Assembly: GCF_022179465.1 (NCBI RefSeq)
Contig: NZ_BPQV01000003.1
Coordinates: forward strand, 248,001 to 312,000
Length of the DNA: 64,000 nucleotides
Direction of reading: 5' to 3'
DNA from: Methylobacterium organophilum
Lineage (GTDB): Bacteria > Pseudomonadota > Alphaproteobacteria > Rhizobiales > Beijerinckiaceae
Under the pieces are notes generated by a model, which had not been told where the DNA came from, searched no databases, and saw only the letters and a list, made by a program, of their open reading frames with translations. Both the position numbers and the translations under genes were made by a program. Positions 38,277 through 48,675 of the stretch are shown one piece after another (position 1 is the stretch's first letter; the number at the start of each line of letters is the position of its first letter).

Positions 38277-38692
38277 CGGAACGGCAAATACTTGGCGCTC
38301 AACGATAGGATCTTTCATCGAACGCCAGCGGAAGAGTAGAAAAATCCCATCGCCTCCGCCAGGCCGGTTTTCTTAAGGTCCGGATTCGAGAGGCCGGAAC
38401 GCCGCCCGGCGCCGTCAGCCGGGCCTGCGGGGACGCCGCGGGCGGCATCGAGGGCAAAAACCAAAACCACCTCGCGGCACGGCCCGCCCGCGGAACGATC
38501 TTCGCGCGCGCCACCGAAATAAGAACGAATGTACTTTTGACTTTTCGGCCCTCCTCAATCCAAAAATAGACAAGGAAAGACATCGGCGGGTCCACGCAAG
38601 GATCCGCCATGGTCTCGCGCCCACCTTAATCGCATTCGGATGCCGCCGCGTCTTGCCGACGCGGCAGGCGTGCCATGGACGGATCCTAGATC

Positions 38693-39598
38693 ATGCAGCC
38701 TGCGCTGCGCCTCGTCCGGTCGGCCCCGGACGGGGACGCCCCCCTCCGGCCCGCGGCCCGCCCCAGCGCCGTGCCCGTCCCACGTGCCGCGCCGGGCTTC
38801 GGCCGGGCGCAGACGATCCTGTCCGTGGAGGGCCTGTCCCTGTCCTTCGGCGGCACGGTGGCCTTCGCGGAGATCGACCTCACCGTCGGCGCGGGGGAGA
38901 TCCACGCGGTGATCGGCCCGAACGGGGCCGGCAAATCCTCCCTCATCAACGCCGTCACCGGCCTCTACGCCCCGCAGGCCGGGCGTGTGCGGATCGGAAC
39001 GGCCGCCTTCACCCGCGTGCCGGCCGGGCGCCTCGCCGGGCTCGGCGTCGCCCGCACCTTCCAGAACCTCGCCCTGTTCAAGGGCCTGAGCGTCCTCGAG
39101 AACGTGCTGTCCGGGCTGTCCGCGGCACGGGAAGCGGGGCTCGCCGCCCAGCTCCTCGGACTGCCGGCCGCCCGGCGGGAGGCGCGGCGCCACCGCTTCG
39201 AGGCCGAGGCGGTGATCGCGCATCTGGAGCTCGACGCCCATCGCGACCGGCCGGCGGGCAGCCTGCCCTACGGCCTGCAGAAGCGGGTGGAACTGGCCCG
39301 CGCCCTGGTCGCCCGCCCGAAACTCCTCCTCCTCGACGAGCCGATGGCCGGCATGACCGCCACCGAGAAGGCCGAGATGAGCGGCTTCATCCGGGCCGCG
39401 CGGGAGCGCACCGGCGCGGGCATCGTGCTGATCGAGCACGATATCGGCGTGGTGATGCGGCTCTCCGACCGGGTCAGCGTGCTCGACCATGGCCGGCGCA
39501 TCGCCACCGGCAGCCCCGCCGAGGTGCAGGCGGATCCCGCCGTCATCGCCGCCTATCTCGGGCTCGAGGACGGCGACGCGGCGGAGGACGCGGCATGA
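38693..39598 (+). CDS. Branched-chain-type ABC transporter ATPase (LivG-like), cassette 1
   Basis: A 301-residue ATPase. Walker A IGPNGAGKSSLIN, Q-loop RTFQNLALFKGLSVLENV, a signature region LPYGLQKRVELARAL (degenerate from LSGGQ, as in many LivG paralogues) and Walker B LLLLDEPMAGM. The N-terminal ~40 residues are a Pro/Arg/Ala-rich extension absent from cassette 2. Overlaps the permease start (ATGA). First gene of a five-gene importer of the branched-chain amino acid/urea superfamily; the setting suggests an organosulfur substrate. Confidence 0.9.
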   Translation: MQPALRLVRSAPDGDAPLRPAARPSAVPVPRAAPGFGRAQTILSVEGLSLSFGGTVAFAEIDLTVGAGEIHAVIGPNGAGKSSLINAVTGLYAPQAGRVRIGTAAFTRVPAGRLAGLGVARTFQNLALFKGLSVLENVLSGLSAAREAGLAAQLLGLPAARREARRHRFEAEAVIAHLELDAHRDRPAGSLPYGLQKRVELARALVARPKLLLLDEPMAGMTATEKAEMSGFIRAARERTGAGIVLIEHDIGVVMRLSDRVSVLDHGRRIATGSPAEVQADPAVIAAYLGLEDGDAAEDAA

Positions 39599-40488
39599 GT
39601 CCCGATCTCGCCTTCCTCGTCGAGGTCGTCGTCGGCGGCCTGCTGTCGGGCGTGATGTACGCTCTCGTCGCGATCGGCTTCGTGCTGATCTACAAGACCT
39701 CCGGCGTGCTGAACTTCGCCCAAGGGGCGATGGTGCTGTTCGCCGCCCTCACCTTCGTCAGCCTGGTCGAGCGCGGCCTGCCCTTCCCCGCGGCGCTGGC
39801 CGCGACGCTCGCGGTGATGGTGGCCGTCGGGCTTTCCATCGAGCGGACCGTGCTGCGGCCCCTCGTCAACCAGCCGCCGATCACCCTGTTCATGGCCACC
39901 CTCGGGGTCGCCTACGTCATCGAGGGCGCGGCCCAGCTGGCCTGGGGCACGCAGGTGCACGGGCTCGACCTCGGCATCGACGACACGCCGCTCGACATCG
40001 CCGGCGTGCTGGTGAGCCGGTTCGATCTCTTCGCGGCCACCGTCGCGGGCCTGATGGTCGCGCTGCTGACCGCCTTCTTCCGCTTCACCCGCACCGGCCT
40101 CGCCTTCCGGGCCGTGGCCGACGACCCGCTCGCCGCCCTCAACACGGGCCTGCGCCTGCCCCGGATCTGGTCCGCGGTCTGGATCGCCGCCGGCATCGTC
40201 GCCCTGGTGGCGGGCCTGCTCTGGGGCGCGCGCCTCGGCGTGCAGTTCTCCCTGTCGCTCGTGGTGCTGAAGGCCCTGCCGGTGCTGGTGCTGGGCGGCT
40301 TCGATTCCATCGCCGGGGCCATCGTCGCCGGGCTGATCGTGGGCGCGGTCGAGAAGCTGTCGGAGGTCTATCTCGGGCCGCTCATCGGCGGCGGCATCGA
40401 AGGCTGGATCGCCTATGTCGCGGCGCTCGGCTTCCTGCTGGTCCGCCCCTCCGGCCTGTTCGGCCTGCGCGGCGTCGAGCGGGTCTGA
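39595..40488 (+). CDS. Branched-chain-type ABC transporter permease (LivH-like), cassette 1
   Basis: A 297-residue inner-membrane permease with about eight helices. Opens LVEVVVGGLLSGVMYALVAIGFVLIYKTSGVLNFAQGAM, the LivH hallmark. Nearly the same text recurs in cassette 2. ATG overlaps the ATPase stop. Forms a heterodimer with the next gene product. Confidence 0.92.
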   Translation: MSPDLAFLVEVVVGGLLSGVMYALVAIGFVLIYKTSGVLNFAQGAMVLFAALTFVSLVERGLPFPAALAATLAVMVAVGLSIERTVLRPLVNQPPITLFMATLGVAYVIEGAAQLAWGTQVHGLDLGIDDTPLDIAGVLVSRFDLFAATVAGLMVALLTAFFRFTRTGLAFRAVADDPLAALNTGLRLPRIWSAVWIAAGIVALVAGLLWGARLGVQFSLSLVVLKALPVLVLGGFDSIAGAIVAGLIVGAVEKLSEVYLGPLIGGGIEGWIAYVAALGFLLVRPSGLFGLRGVERV

Positions 40489-40494
40489 CCAGCC

Positions 40495-41529
40495 ATGACC
40501 AGCCTCCCCCTCTCCGCCGCTCGCCCCCCTCTCCCGGCCCGGGCCTTCGGCCTCGCCGCCCTGCTGGCGCTCGCCTACGGGGTCGTGCCCCTGATCGGCA
40601 GCAGCTACCTGTTCGAGGCGATCCTGACGCCGTTCCTGGCGCTGTCGCTGGCCGGGCTCGGGCTCAACCTGCTCACCGGCTATGCCGGGCTGCTCTCGCT
40701 CGGCTCGGCCGCCTTCATGGCGGTCGGTGCCTATGCCGCCTTCAACCTGTCCCTGCGGCTGCCCCTCCTGCCGCTGCCGGTCTCGATCCTGCTGGCCGGG
40801 CTGGTGGCGGCCCTGGCCGGGCTCGTCGCCGGGTTGCCGGCGCTGCGGCTGCGCGGCTTCTACCTCGCGGTCTCGACGCTGGCGGTGCAGTTCTTCGTCG
40901 CCTGGGCGCTGAACCGCTTCGGCTGGTTCTCCAACGACAGCCCGTCCGGCGTCATCAACGCCCCCCGGCTGGTGGTGGCGGGCCTGTCCTTCGAGGATGC
41001 CCGCGGGCGCTACCTGTTCTCGCTCACCGTCGTCGCGCTGCTCACCCTCGCCGCATGGCGCCTGGTGCGCTCCCCCACGGGCCGCGACCTCGTGGCGATC
41101 CGGGACAACGAGACCGCGGCCCGGGTGGTCGGGGTGAAGGTCGCCCGCACCAAGCTCCTGGCCTTCGCCCTCTCCTCCTTCGTGGTCGGGGTGGCGGGCG
41201 TGCTCTGGGCCTTCGCCTATCTGCGCACGGTCGAGCCGGCCGGGTTCAACCTCGACCGCTCCTTCCAGATCCTCTTCATCGTCATCATCGGCGGCCTTGG
41301 CACCCTGCGCGGCGCCTTCCTCGGGGCGGGCTTCATCGTGGTGCTGCCCCTGCTGCTCTCGCGCCTCGGCGCGGCCCTCCTCGGCGACGGCTTCGATTCC
41401 GGCACCCTGGAGATGGTCCAGCGCATCGTGCTCGGCGCCCTGATCGTGGCCGTGCTGATCCGCGAGCCCGCGGGCCTCGCCGCCCTGCTCGACCGGGCCG
41501 GCCGCCGCCTCGCCCGCGGATCCGCCTGA
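40495..41529 (+). CDS. Branched-chain-type ABC transporter permease (LivM-like), cassette 1
   Basis: A 344-residue permease. [36 protein letters not shown] and [11 protein letters not shown]-like text ([29 protein letters not shown]) are LivM landmarks. Follows LivH-like by six bp. Cytoplasmic-membrane component. Confidence 0.92.
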   Translation: MTSLPLSAARPPLPARAFGLAALLALAYGVVPLIGSSYLFEAILTPFLALSLAGLGLNLLTGYAGLLSLGSAAFMAVGAYAAFNLSLRLPLLPLPVSILLAGLVAALAGLVAGLPALRLRGFYLAVSTLAVQFFVAWALNRFGWFSNDSPSGVINAPRLVVAGLSFEDARGRYLFSLTVVALLTLAAWRLVRSPTGRDLVAIRDNETAARVVGVKVARTKLLAFALSSFVVGVAGVLWAFAYLRTVEPAGFNLDRSFQILFIVIIGGLGTLRGAFLGAGFIVVLPLLLSRLGAALLGDGFDSGTLEMVQRIVLGALIVAVLIREPAGLAALLDRAGRRLARGSA

Positions 41530-41561
41530 GCCTCCCCCCTCATCAAACCCGAAGGACGACC

Positions 41562-42911
41562 ATGCCCCTGAGATCCCGCAGCCGCGCCGCCCTGCTCGCC
41601 GGCGCCGCCCTCCTCGCCCTCGCCGGCGCGGCCGGCGCCGACGAGCAGCATTTCCCGCTCCAGAGCTACCGCGTCGGCCCCTACGCCGCCGGCGGCACCG
41701 GCTTCTTCGGCGGCTTCATCGACTACCTGAACCTCATCAACACCCGCGACGGCGGCGTGAACGGGGTGAAGCTCACCTGGAGCGAGGGCGAGACCCAGTA
41801 CGAGGTCGAGCGCGGCGTCGAGGTCTACGAGCGGCTGAAGTCGCGGCCCGGCATCGCCGCCTGGAACCCGCTCTCGGTGGGCATCGCCTACGCGATGATC
41901 GACCGCATCACCGCCGACAAGGTGCCGCTGATCACGATCAACCATGGCCGCACCGATTCCACCGACGGCCGCGTCTTCCCCTACGTCTTCCCGCTGCTGC
42001 TCAACCCCTACAGCGAGACCAGCGGCATCATCGAGTATCTCGGCACCCGGGAGGGCGGCCTCGAGAAGCTCAAGGGCAAGACCATCGCCGTGCTCTATCA
42101 CGGCTCGCCCTACGGCAAGGAAACGATCCCGATCTACGAGCTGCTCGCCAAGAAGTACGGCTTCAAGGTCGAGCAGATCGAGGTGCCCCATCCCGGCAAC
42201 GAGCAGCAATCGCAGTGGCTCGCCATCCGCCGCCTGCGGCCGGATTACGTGGTGCTGCGCGGCTGGGGCGTGATGAACCCGGTGGCGCTCAAGACCGCGC
42301 AGAAGACCGGCTTCCCCGCCGACCGCATCGTCGGCAATGTCTGGTCGAATTCGGAGGAGGACGTGATCCCGGCGGGCGAGGCCGCCAAGGGCTACGTGGC
42401 CATCACCACCCAGGCCTCGGGCACCGAATATCCGGTGATCCAGGAGGTGGTGCACAACGTCTACGAGAAGGGCGCCGGCAACCTCGCCGACAAGAAGCGC
42501 ATCGGCAGCGTCTATCACAATCTCGGCGTGCTCAACGGCATCCTCAACGTCGAGGCCGTGCGGATCGCGCAGGGCAAGTTCGGCAAGCGGACGCTCACCG
42601 GCGACGAGGTCCGCTGGGGCTTCGAGCATCTGCGCCTGGACGAGGCCCGCGTCGCCGCGCTCGGCGCCAAGGGGCTGTTCCACTCGATCAACGTCACCTG
42701 CGCCAACCACGAGGGCGAGGGCCGCGTCACCTTCCAGCAATGGGACGGGGCGAAGTGGAAGGTCGTCTCCGACTGGATCAAGCCCGACTGGGCGAGCCTG
42801 CGCCCGATCATCGAGGCCTCCTCGGCGGTCTATGCCAAGGAGCACGGCATCACCCCGCGCGATTGCGGCGCGGAAGAGAGCGGCAAGCAGGCCTCGGCGG
42901 AAGGCCGGTGA
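41562..42911 (+). CDS. Branched-chain-type periplasmic substrate-binding protein, cassette 1
   Basis: A 449-residue exported binding protein of the LivK/type I fold. The signal peptide ([20 protein letters not shown]) precedes [30 protein letters not shown]. It shares motifs with the cassette 2 protein: [38 protein letters not shown] and [11 protein letters not shown]. At about 450 residues it is longer than LivK (about 370). The ligand is unknown; its neighbours suggest a sulfonate or sulfone. Stop overlaps the GTG of the second ATPase. Confidence 0.9.
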   Translation: MPLRSRSRAALLAGAALLALAGAAGADEQHFPLQSYRVGPYAAGGTGFFGGFIDYLNLINTRDGGVNGVKLTWSEGETQYEVERGVEVYERLKSRPGIAAWNPLSVGIAYAMIDRITADKVPLITINHGRTDSTDGRVFPYVFPLLLNPYSETSGIIEYLGTREGGLEKLKGKTIAVLYHGSPYGKETIPIYELLAKKYGFKVEQIEVPHPGNEQQSQWLAIRRLRPDYVVLRGWGVMNPVALKTAQKTGFPADRIVGNVWSNSEEDVIPAGEAAKGYVAITTQASGTEYPVIQEVVHNVYEKGAGNLADKKRIGSVYHNLGVLNGILNVEAVRIAQGKFGKRTLTGDEVRWGFEHLRLDEARVAALGAKGLFHSINVTCANHEGEGRVTFQQWDGAKWKVVSDWIKPDWASLRPIIEASSAVYAKEHGITPRDCGAEESGKQASAEGR

Positions 42912-43699
42912 CGGGCGGCGCCGATCCGGCCCTCCTGCGCGTCGAGGCGCTGGAGGTCGTCTATGGCGGCGCGGTCCGGGCGCTGGGCGGCGTGGACCTG
43001 ACCGTGCGCGCGGGCGAGATCGTCGCCCTCGTCGGCGCCAACGGCGCCGGCAAGACCACCCTGCTGCGGGCGGTGTCGAACCTCCTGCCCGCCACCCGCG
43101 GGCAAGTCGTGGGCGGCCGCCTCGCCTATGCCGGGCAGGACATCGCCCGCACCCGCACCGACCGGCTCGTCCGCGACGGGCTGGTCGGCGTGCTCGAAGG
43201 GCGCCATTGCTTCCGCGCGCTGACCGTCGAGGAGAACCTGGTGGCCGGCGGCCTCGGGCGCGGCTCGGACCGGAACGCGGTCCGCGCCGATCTCGACCGG
43301 GTCTACGGCCTCTTCCCCCGCCTCGCCCAGAAGCGGGGCGTGGCCGCCGGCCTGCTCTCGGGCGGCGAGCAGCAGATGGCGGCGATCGGCCGGGCCCTGA
43401 TGGGGCGTCCCCGCCTGCTCGTCCTCGACGAGCCCTCGATGGGGCTCGCCCCCCGGGTGGTCGAGGAGATCTACCGCGTTCTGTCCGGCCTGAACCGGGC
43501 GGAGGGCCTGACCCTGCTGGTCGCCGAGCAGAATGTCCGCCTCGCGCTGCGCCACGCCCATCACGCCGTCGTGCTGGAGAACGGCCGCAGCGTGCTCGCG
43601 GGCGCCGCCGCAGCCCTGCGGGCGCGCGACGACATCAAGGCGTTCTATCTCGGCCTCGCCGAGGTTCCGCCGGAGCCGCGCGCCGTCGCGCGGGCCTGA
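42908..43699 (+). CDS. Branched-chain-type ABC transporter ATPase (LivF-like), cassette 1
   Basis: A 263-residue ATPase with Walker [18 protein letters not shown], signature [17 protein letters not shown], Walker [14 protein letters not shown] and H-loop VAEQN. The SGGEQQM signature is diagnostic for LivF. GTG start overlaps the binding-protein stop by four bases. Completes cassette 1. Confidence 0.92.
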   Translation: MTGGADPALLRVEALEVVYGGAVRALGGVDLTVRAGEIVALVGANGAGKTTLLRAVSNLLPATRGQVVGGRLAYAGQDIARTRTDRLVRDGLVGVLEGRHCFRALTVEENLVAGGLGRGSDRNAVRADLDRVYGLFPRLAQKRGVAAGLLSGGEQQMAAIGRALMGRPRLLVLDEPSMGLAPRVVEEIYRVLSGLNRAEGLTLLVAEQNVRLALRHAHHAVVLENGRSVLAGAAAALRARDDIKAFYLGLAEVPPEPRAVARA

Positions 43700-44045
43700 A
43701 AGCGCGGGAGGACGACCTCCTCCCCCAGGGACCACCAGAGGCGGAAGCATCTTCCGCAGGTCGCACCAAATAAAGTATGCGCTTTCATTGACTGAATAGC
43801 TTCCATACACGAAAACAATATCACACAAGAGCTGGCCGACCCAAGGAATACGCCATGTATTCTTGGATCGAGCGGGGCGTCGCGCCCGATCCGACCGGAC
43901 GGCGCAAGACCCCTCCGGCCTCGGTGCAGGCGCCGCGCGCCGGCCTGCACCCGGCGTCCCCGATGCCCCGCCCCGTCCGACCTCACGAACCTGCGGTGCC
44001 GCCGGTCGCTCGACCCTGCGCGGAGCCGCGAGAAAACGAGCCTTG
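43700..44045. promoter_or_regulatory. Control region before the porin gene
   Basis: 346 bp. The first 40 bp contain GGAGG/CCTCC inverted repeats that may terminate cassette 1. An AT-rich promoter-like segment (43765-43850) holds GCTTTCATTGAC. A short frame at 43855-44046 (63 residues, no signal) looks like a shadow. Confidence 0.55.
43783..43792 (+). promoter_or_regulatory. TTTCATTGAC element upstream of the porin-monooxygenase genes
   Basis: Exact TTTCATTGAC inside GCTTTCATTGAC, identical over 12 bases to the metY element. It lies 253 bp before the porin start. Confidence 0.55.
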
Positions 44046-45536
44046 ATGACGAACGACGTGCCTTCCCCCGCCTCTCGATCGGCCGTGGTGCCCTCCGCGG
44101 CGCTCCTGCGCCGCCTGCTCCTCGGGACCTGCCTCGCCGGCGCCCTGCCGGTCATGGCCTCGCCCGTCCATGCGCAATCCGCGAGCGCGGTCGAAACCTT
44201 CACCCAGGAGGCCGGCCCGGCCACCGATTCCAGCGCGATCGGCGTCGCCCCGGACGGCACGGTGAAGTGGCACGGGCCGCTCGCCCCCTACGCGGCCTCC
44301 CTCGCTGCCGCGGGCCTGAGCTTCGACGTCAACGTCTACAACTTCTTCTTCGCGAACCCGAGCGCGGGCCTGCGCCCGGGCCAGCTCTCGAACTCCGCCT
44401 ATTACCTGCTCAGCCTCGATGCCGATCTCGACCGGCTCGCCGGGATCAAGGGCGGCTGGTTCCACTACACGCAGAGCTTCTTCGGCCTGCGCTGGAACAA
44501 CCGCAACATGGGCGGCGACATCGGCGACTCCACGGTCGGGTACCAGCCGACCTTCAACCGCGACTTCGCCCGGCTCTCGATCCTCACCTACGAGCAGCGG
44601 CTGCTCGACGACCGCCTCGCCATCGAGGTCGGGCGCACCCATCCCAATCGCTACTACGCCCTGCCCCCCTGCCAATCGAGCGTGAGCTGCTTCCAGGACA
44701 TCCTGCAGATCAATGCCGGCCTGAGCTCGCCGCTCTACTCGGTCTGGGGCGCCAACGTCGCCTACAAGCTCTCGCCGAACGACTACGTCCAGGCCGGCGC
44801 CTTCAGCGTGACCAGCGGCGCCAACTTCCTGTCGGGCTACGACTGGGGCTACGAGCCGCTCAACGGCGCCCTGGTCCTGGCGGAGGCCGGCCATTCGACC
44901 ACCTTCGCCAATGACCGCTATCCCGGCCGCGTGGCGCTGACCGGCTTCTACAACACCGCCGACCACGACGATAATTACCGCACGGTCTTCGGCACCTCGA
45001 AGGGGCTGAACCCGGGCACCCCGGTGCTCCAGCGCTCGGGCACCTCCGGCCTCATCCTCACCGCGAGCCAGGTGATCTGGCGGGCCGATGGCGGCGCGGA
45101 CGCGGCCAACCTGAACCCGACCTCGATCCAGGCCTATACCAGCCTCGCCTACGCCCCCGACCCGACGATCCCGATCCGCTGGAACGCCTTTGCCGGCCTC
45201 ACCCTGCAGGCCCCGGACCAGAGCCGGCCGCTCGACCGCTACGGCGTCAAGGTCAACTGGCAGCGCATCGCCGCCGACTACGCCCAGTTCCTGGCGGATG
45301 CGAACTTCCTCTCCGGCGGCTCCGGCGCCCTGTATTCGCGCGACAAGTTCGTCTTCGAGGCGAACGCCCATCTGGCCCTCGGCAAGGGCGTCTTCTTCGA
45401 GCCGGTCGTCCAGTACCTCGTGAACGGCAATTCCTACTGGAACCCCTTCACGGCCAACCGCCCGAAGGACGGCTTCTATGTCGGCGCCACGCTGATCGTG
45501 CCGCTCGGCGCGATCCTCGGCCTCGCCCCGGGCTGA
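44046..45536 (+). CDS. OprB-family outer-membrane porin
   Basis: A 496-residue beta-barrel protein of the carbohydrate-selective porin OprB family. The signal peptide (LLLGTCLAGALPVMASPVHA) is followed by about 60 residues, then alternating strands rich in aromatic residues (DVNVYNFFFANPSAG, GGWFHYTQSFFGLRWNN, VGRTHPNRYYALPPC) and a C-terminal strand near FYVGATLIVPLGA. Two cysteines in PPCQSSVSC may form a loop disulfide. It lies between two Liv-type importers and before a flavin monooxygenase, so it probably admits their substrate through the outer membrane. Confidence 0.82.
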   Translation: MTNDVPSPASRSAVVPSAALLRRLLLGTCLAGALPVMASPVHAQSASAVETFTQEAGPATDSSAIGVAPDGTVKWHGPLAPYAASLAAAGLSFDVNVYNFFFANPSAGLRPGQLSNSAYYLLSLDADLDRLAGIKGGWFHYTQSFFGLRWNNRNMGGDIGDSTVGYQPTFNRDFARLSILTYEQRLLDDRLAIEVGRTHPNRYYALPPCQSSVSCFQDILQINAGLSSPLYSVWGANVAYKLSPNDYVQAGAFSVTSGANFLSGYDWGYEPLNGALVLAEAGHSTTFANDRYPGRVALTGFYNTADHDDNYRTVFGTSKGLNPGTPVLQRSGTSGLILTASQVIWRADGGADAANLNPTSIQAYTSLAYAPDPTIPIRWNAFAGLTLQAPDQSRPLDRYGVKVNWQRIAADYAQFLADANFLSGGSGALYSRDKFVFEANAHLALGKGVFFEPVVQYLVNGNSYWNPFTANRPKDGFYVGATLIVPLGAILGLAPG

Positions 45537-45592
45537 GCGGCCCCGGCCGCCAGCCCCGCCGCCCGCCGGATCCCCAGAACGGACGAAGCCCC

Positions 45593-46996
45593 ATGACGCG
45601 CCCGATACGTTTCAACGCCTTCGACATGAACTGTGTCGGCCACCAGTCGCCGGGGCTCTGGGCCCATCCCCGCGACCGGTCCTGGCAGTACAAGGACCTC
45701 GCATACTGGCAGGACCTCGCCCGCACGCTGGAGCGGGGCATCTTCGACGGGATCTTCATCGCCGACGTCGTGGGCTATTACGACGTCTACAAGGGCTCGA
45801 ACTGGCACGCCCTGCACCAGGCGGCGCAGATCCCGGTCAACGATCCGCTCCAGCTCGCCGCCCCGATCGCGCTCGCCACCGAGCATCTCGGCATCGGCAT
45901 CACCGCCTCGACCTCGTTCGAGCACCCCTACACCTTCGCCCGCCGCCTCTCGACCGCCGACCACCACACCAAGGGCCGCGTCGGCTGGAACATCGTCACC
46001 TCGTATCTGGAGAGCGGGGCGAAGAATCTCGGCCAGGCCGGGCTGAAGCGCCACGACAACCGCTACGAGGTCGCGGCCGAATATGTCGAAGTGCTCTACA
46101 AGCTGTTCGAGGGCAGCTGGGAGGACGGCGCGGTCCTGCGCGACCGCGAGCGGCGCATCTTCACCGACCCCTCCAAGGTCCACGAGATCGGCCATCGCGG
46201 CCGGCATTTCGAGGTGCCGGGCTACCATCTCTGCGAGCCCTCGCCCCAGCGCACCCCGGTGCTCTACCAGGCGGGCGCCTCGGGGCCGGGCAAGGCCTTC
46301 GCGGCGGCCCATGCCGAATGCGTCTTCGTCGGCGCGCCCCTGAAATCCATGCTGAAGGCCTATGTGGCCGACGTGCGCGCCAAGGCCGTCGCCGCCGGCC
46401 GCTCGGCCCGCGACGTGCTGATCTACAACCTCACCACCGTCATCGTCGCCGAGACCGACGAGGCCGCGCAGAAGAAGTTCGAGGAGTACCAGTCCTACAC
46501 GTCCTATGACGGGGCGCTGGTCTTCATGTCCGGCTGGAGCGGGATCGATTTCGGCCAATACGCGCCGACCGACCTGGTCAAGAAGGTCGAGACCAACGCC
46601 ATCGTCTCGATGGTCGAGCATTTCTCCTCCGGCGAGAAGCCGTGGTCGATTGCGGAGCTCGCCCGCTGGGGCGGGATCGGCGGCATCGGCCCGGTCTTCG
46701 TCGGCTCGCCCTCGACCGTCGCCGACATCCTGCAGGAATGGGTCGAGGAGACCGATGTCGACGGCTTCAACCTGGCCTATGCGGTCACGCCCGAGACCTT
46801 CGAGGACACGGTCAACCTGCTGGTGCCCGAGCTCCAGCGCCGCGGCGTCTACCCGAAGGCATACCGCCCCGGCACCCTGCGGGACAAACTGTTCGGGCGC
46901 GGCCCGCTCCTGCCCGAGACCCATCCCGCCCACGGCTACCGGGACATCGAGGCGGTGAAGGCCCGCGAGGCCTCCCGCCTCGCCGCGGCGGAGTGA
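45593..46996 (+). CDS. NtaA/SnaA/DszA-family FMN-dependent monooxygenase
   Basis: A 467-residue flavin monooxygenase of the bacterial luciferase-like superfamily, NtaA/DszA subgroup. The start FNAFDMNCVGHQSPGLWAHP and TLERGIFDGIFIADVVGYYDVY, FARRLSTADHHTKGRVGWNIVTSYL and the P-loop-like GASGPGKAFAA are family blocks. DszA cleaves the carbon-sulfur bond of a sulfone using FMNH2 supplied by a separate reductase; no reductase gene is in the window. Its setting between two importers and a porin suggests oxidation of an imported organosulfur compound. Confidence 0.92.
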   Translation: MTRPIRFNAFDMNCVGHQSPGLWAHPRDRSWQYKDLAYWQDLARTLERGIFDGIFIADVVGYYDVYKGSNWHALHQAAQIPVNDPLQLAAPIALATEHLGIGITASTSFEHPYTFARRLSTADHHTKGRVGWNIVTSYLESGAKNLGQAGLKRHDNRYEVAAEYVEVLYKLFEGSWEDGAVLRDRERRIFTDPSKVHEIGHRGRHFEVPGYHLCEPSPQRTPVLYQAGASGPGKAFAAAHAECVFVGAPLKSMLKAYVADVRAKAVAAGRSARDVLIYNLTTVIVAETDEAAQKKFEEYQSYTSYDGALVFMSGWSGIDFGQYAPTDLVKKVETNAIVSMVEHFSSGEKPWSIAELARWGGIGGIGPVFVGSPSTVADILQEWVEETDVDGFNLAYAVTPETFEDTVNLLVPELQRRGVYPKAYRPGTLRDKLFGRGPLLPETHPAHGYRDIEAVKAREASRLAAAE

Positions 46997-47006
46997 GGCC
47001 GGGCCG

Positions 47007-47777
47007 ATGGCGGATCCGATCCTCGAACTCTCCGACGTCTCCCTCTCCTTCAAGGGCATCAAGGCGATCAGCGCCCTCAGCTTCGCCGTGGCCCGCGGCG
47101 AGATCTGCGCGCTGATCGGCCCGAACGGCGCCGGCAAGAGCTCCCTCCTTAACATCCTGAACGGCGTCTACCGGGCCGATTCCGGCACGCTCACCTTCGA
47201 CGGAGAGCGCTTCGGCCGCATCAGCCCCGGCCGGGCGGCGTGGCTCGGCATCGGGCGCACCTTCCAGCACGCAGCCCTGTTCGGGCCCCTCACTGTGCGC
47301 GACAACGTGCTGGCGGGGCTTGCCCGCCACAGCCGCACGACCATCGCCGAGCACGCCTTCGGCCTGCCCCGGGACGCGGCCGAGACGCGTCGCTTCCACG
47401 CCCTCGCCGAGGAGACCCTGAGCTTCCTCGAACTCTCCGCCCATCGCGACCGCATCGTCGCGACCCTGCCCTACGGCGTGCAGAAGCGGGTCGACCTCGC
47501 CCGCGCCCTGGTCGCTCGGCCGAAGCTGCTCCTGCTCGACGAGCCCATGGCCGGCATGAACGGCGACGAGAAGCGGGCGATGGCCCGCTTCATCGCCCGA
47601 ACGCGGGAGGCCTTCGGCACCACGGTGGTGCTGATCGAGCACGATATCGGCGTGGTGATGAGCCTGTCCGACCACGTCGTCGCCCTCGATTACGGGCGCA
47701 AGATCGGGGACGGCGCGCCCGAGGCCGTGCGCAACGATCCGGCGGTGATCGCCGCCTATCTCGGCAAGCCGCATTGA
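47007..47777 (+). CDS. Branched-chain-type ABC transporter ATPase (LivG-like), cassette 2
   Basis: A 256-residue ATPase paralogous to the one at 38693-39598 but without its N-terminal extension. Walker A IGPNGAGKSSLLN, RTFQHAALFGPLTVRDNVLAG and the same degenerate signature LPYGVQKRVDLARAL, then Walker B LLLLDEPMAGM. Begins 10 bp after the monooxygenase stop, so importer and enzyme share a transcript. Confidence 0.92.
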   Translation: MADPILELSDVSLSFKGIKAISALSFAVARGEICALIGPNGAGKSSLLNILNGVYRADSGTLTFDGERFGRISPGRAAWLGIGRTFQHAALFGPLTVRDNVLAGLARHSRTTIAEHAFGLPRDAAETRRFHALAEETLSFLELSAHRDRIVATLPYGVQKRVDLARALVARPKLLLLDEPMAGMNGDEKRAMARFIARTREAFGTTVVLIEHDIGVVMSLSDHVVALDYGRKIGDGAPEAVRNDPAVIAAYLGKPH

Positions 47778-47787
47778 GGGCGTCCCG

Positions 47788-48669
47788 ATGAGCTTCTTCC
47801 TGGAAACGCTCGCGGGCGGCCTGCTCGCCGGCGTGATGTACGCCCTCGTCGCGATCGGCTTCGTGCTGATCTACAAGGCCTCGGGCGTGTTCAACTTCGC
47901 CCAGGGGGCGATGGTGCTCTGCGCCGCGCTCACCTTCGTGACGCTGACCGAGAAGGGCCTGCCCTTCTGGCTCGCCGGCCTGCTGACGCTGGCGATCATG
48001 GTCGCCCTCGGCGTCGCGGTGGAGCGGGTGGTGCTGCGGCCCCTCGTGAACCGCTCCCAGATCACCCTGTTCATGGCGACGCTGGGCCTGTCCTACGTCA
48101 TCGAGGGCACGGCGCAGTTCCTGATGGGCGCCAGCGTGCACGAGCTCGATCTCGGCATCGTCGACCTGCCGATCGAGGTCGGCCCGATCCAGCTCAGCCG
48201 CTTCGACCTCGTCGCCGCGGCGAGCGCCGGGGCGCTGGTGATCGCCCTGTCCCTGTTCTTCGACCGCACCCGCATCGGCGTGGCCCTGCGGGCGGTGGCG
48301 GACGATCCCCAGGCGGCCCTCTCCATCGGCATCCGGCTGCAGACCCTCTGGGCCGCGGTCTGGGCGGTGGCCGGCTTCGTGGCCCTGGTCGCCGGCCTGC
48401 TCTGGGGCGCCCGCCAGGGGGTGCAGTTCTCCCTCACCTTCGTGGTGCTGAAGGCCCTGCCCGTCCTGATCATCGGCGGCTTCACCTCGATCGCCGGGGC
48501 GATCGTCGGCGGCCTCATCGTCGGCGCCGCCGACAGCCTCGCCGAGATCTACCTGGCGCCGCTCCTCGGCGGCTCCGTCTCCACCTGGTTCGCCTACCTG
48601 CTCGCCGTCGCCTTCCTGCTGGTGCGTCCCGCAGGGCTCTACGGCGAGCGCGCCATCGAGAGAGTCTGA
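47788..48669 (+). CDS. Branched-chain-type ABC transporter permease (LivH-like), cassette 2
   Basis: A 293-residue permease with LAGGLLAGVMYALVAIGFVLIYKASGVFNFAQGAM at the start, nearly the same as cassette 1. About eight helices; ends LVRPAGLYGERAIERV. Ten bp after the ATPase. Confidence 0.92.
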   Translation: MSFFLETLAGGLLAGVMYALVAIGFVLIYKASGVFNFAQGAMVLCAALTFVTLTEKGLPFWLAGLLTLAIMVALGVAVERVVLRPLVNRSQITLFMATLGLSYVIEGTAQFLMGASVHELDLGIVDLPIEVGPIQLSRFDLVAAASAGALVIALSLFFDRTRIGVALRAVADDPQAALSIGIRLQTLWAAVWAVAGFVALVAGLLWGARQGVQFSLTFVVLKALPVLIIGGFTSIAGAIVGGLIVGAADSLAEIYLAPLLGGSVSTWFAYLLAVAFLLVRPAGLYGERAIERV

Positions 48670-48675
48670 TCCGAC

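Larger units (their letters stand above)
38195..38692. promoter_or_regulatory. Divergent control region, ssuA copy 2 and first Liv-type cassette
   Basis: 498 bp without a convincing gene. The left side holds the palindrome at 38248-38269 and TTTCATTGAC (minus). The right side (about 38500-38585) is AT-rich, with TTTTGACTTTTC and AAAAATAG, and probably promotes the Liv-type operon. GC-rich inverted repeats lie between. Confidence 0.6.
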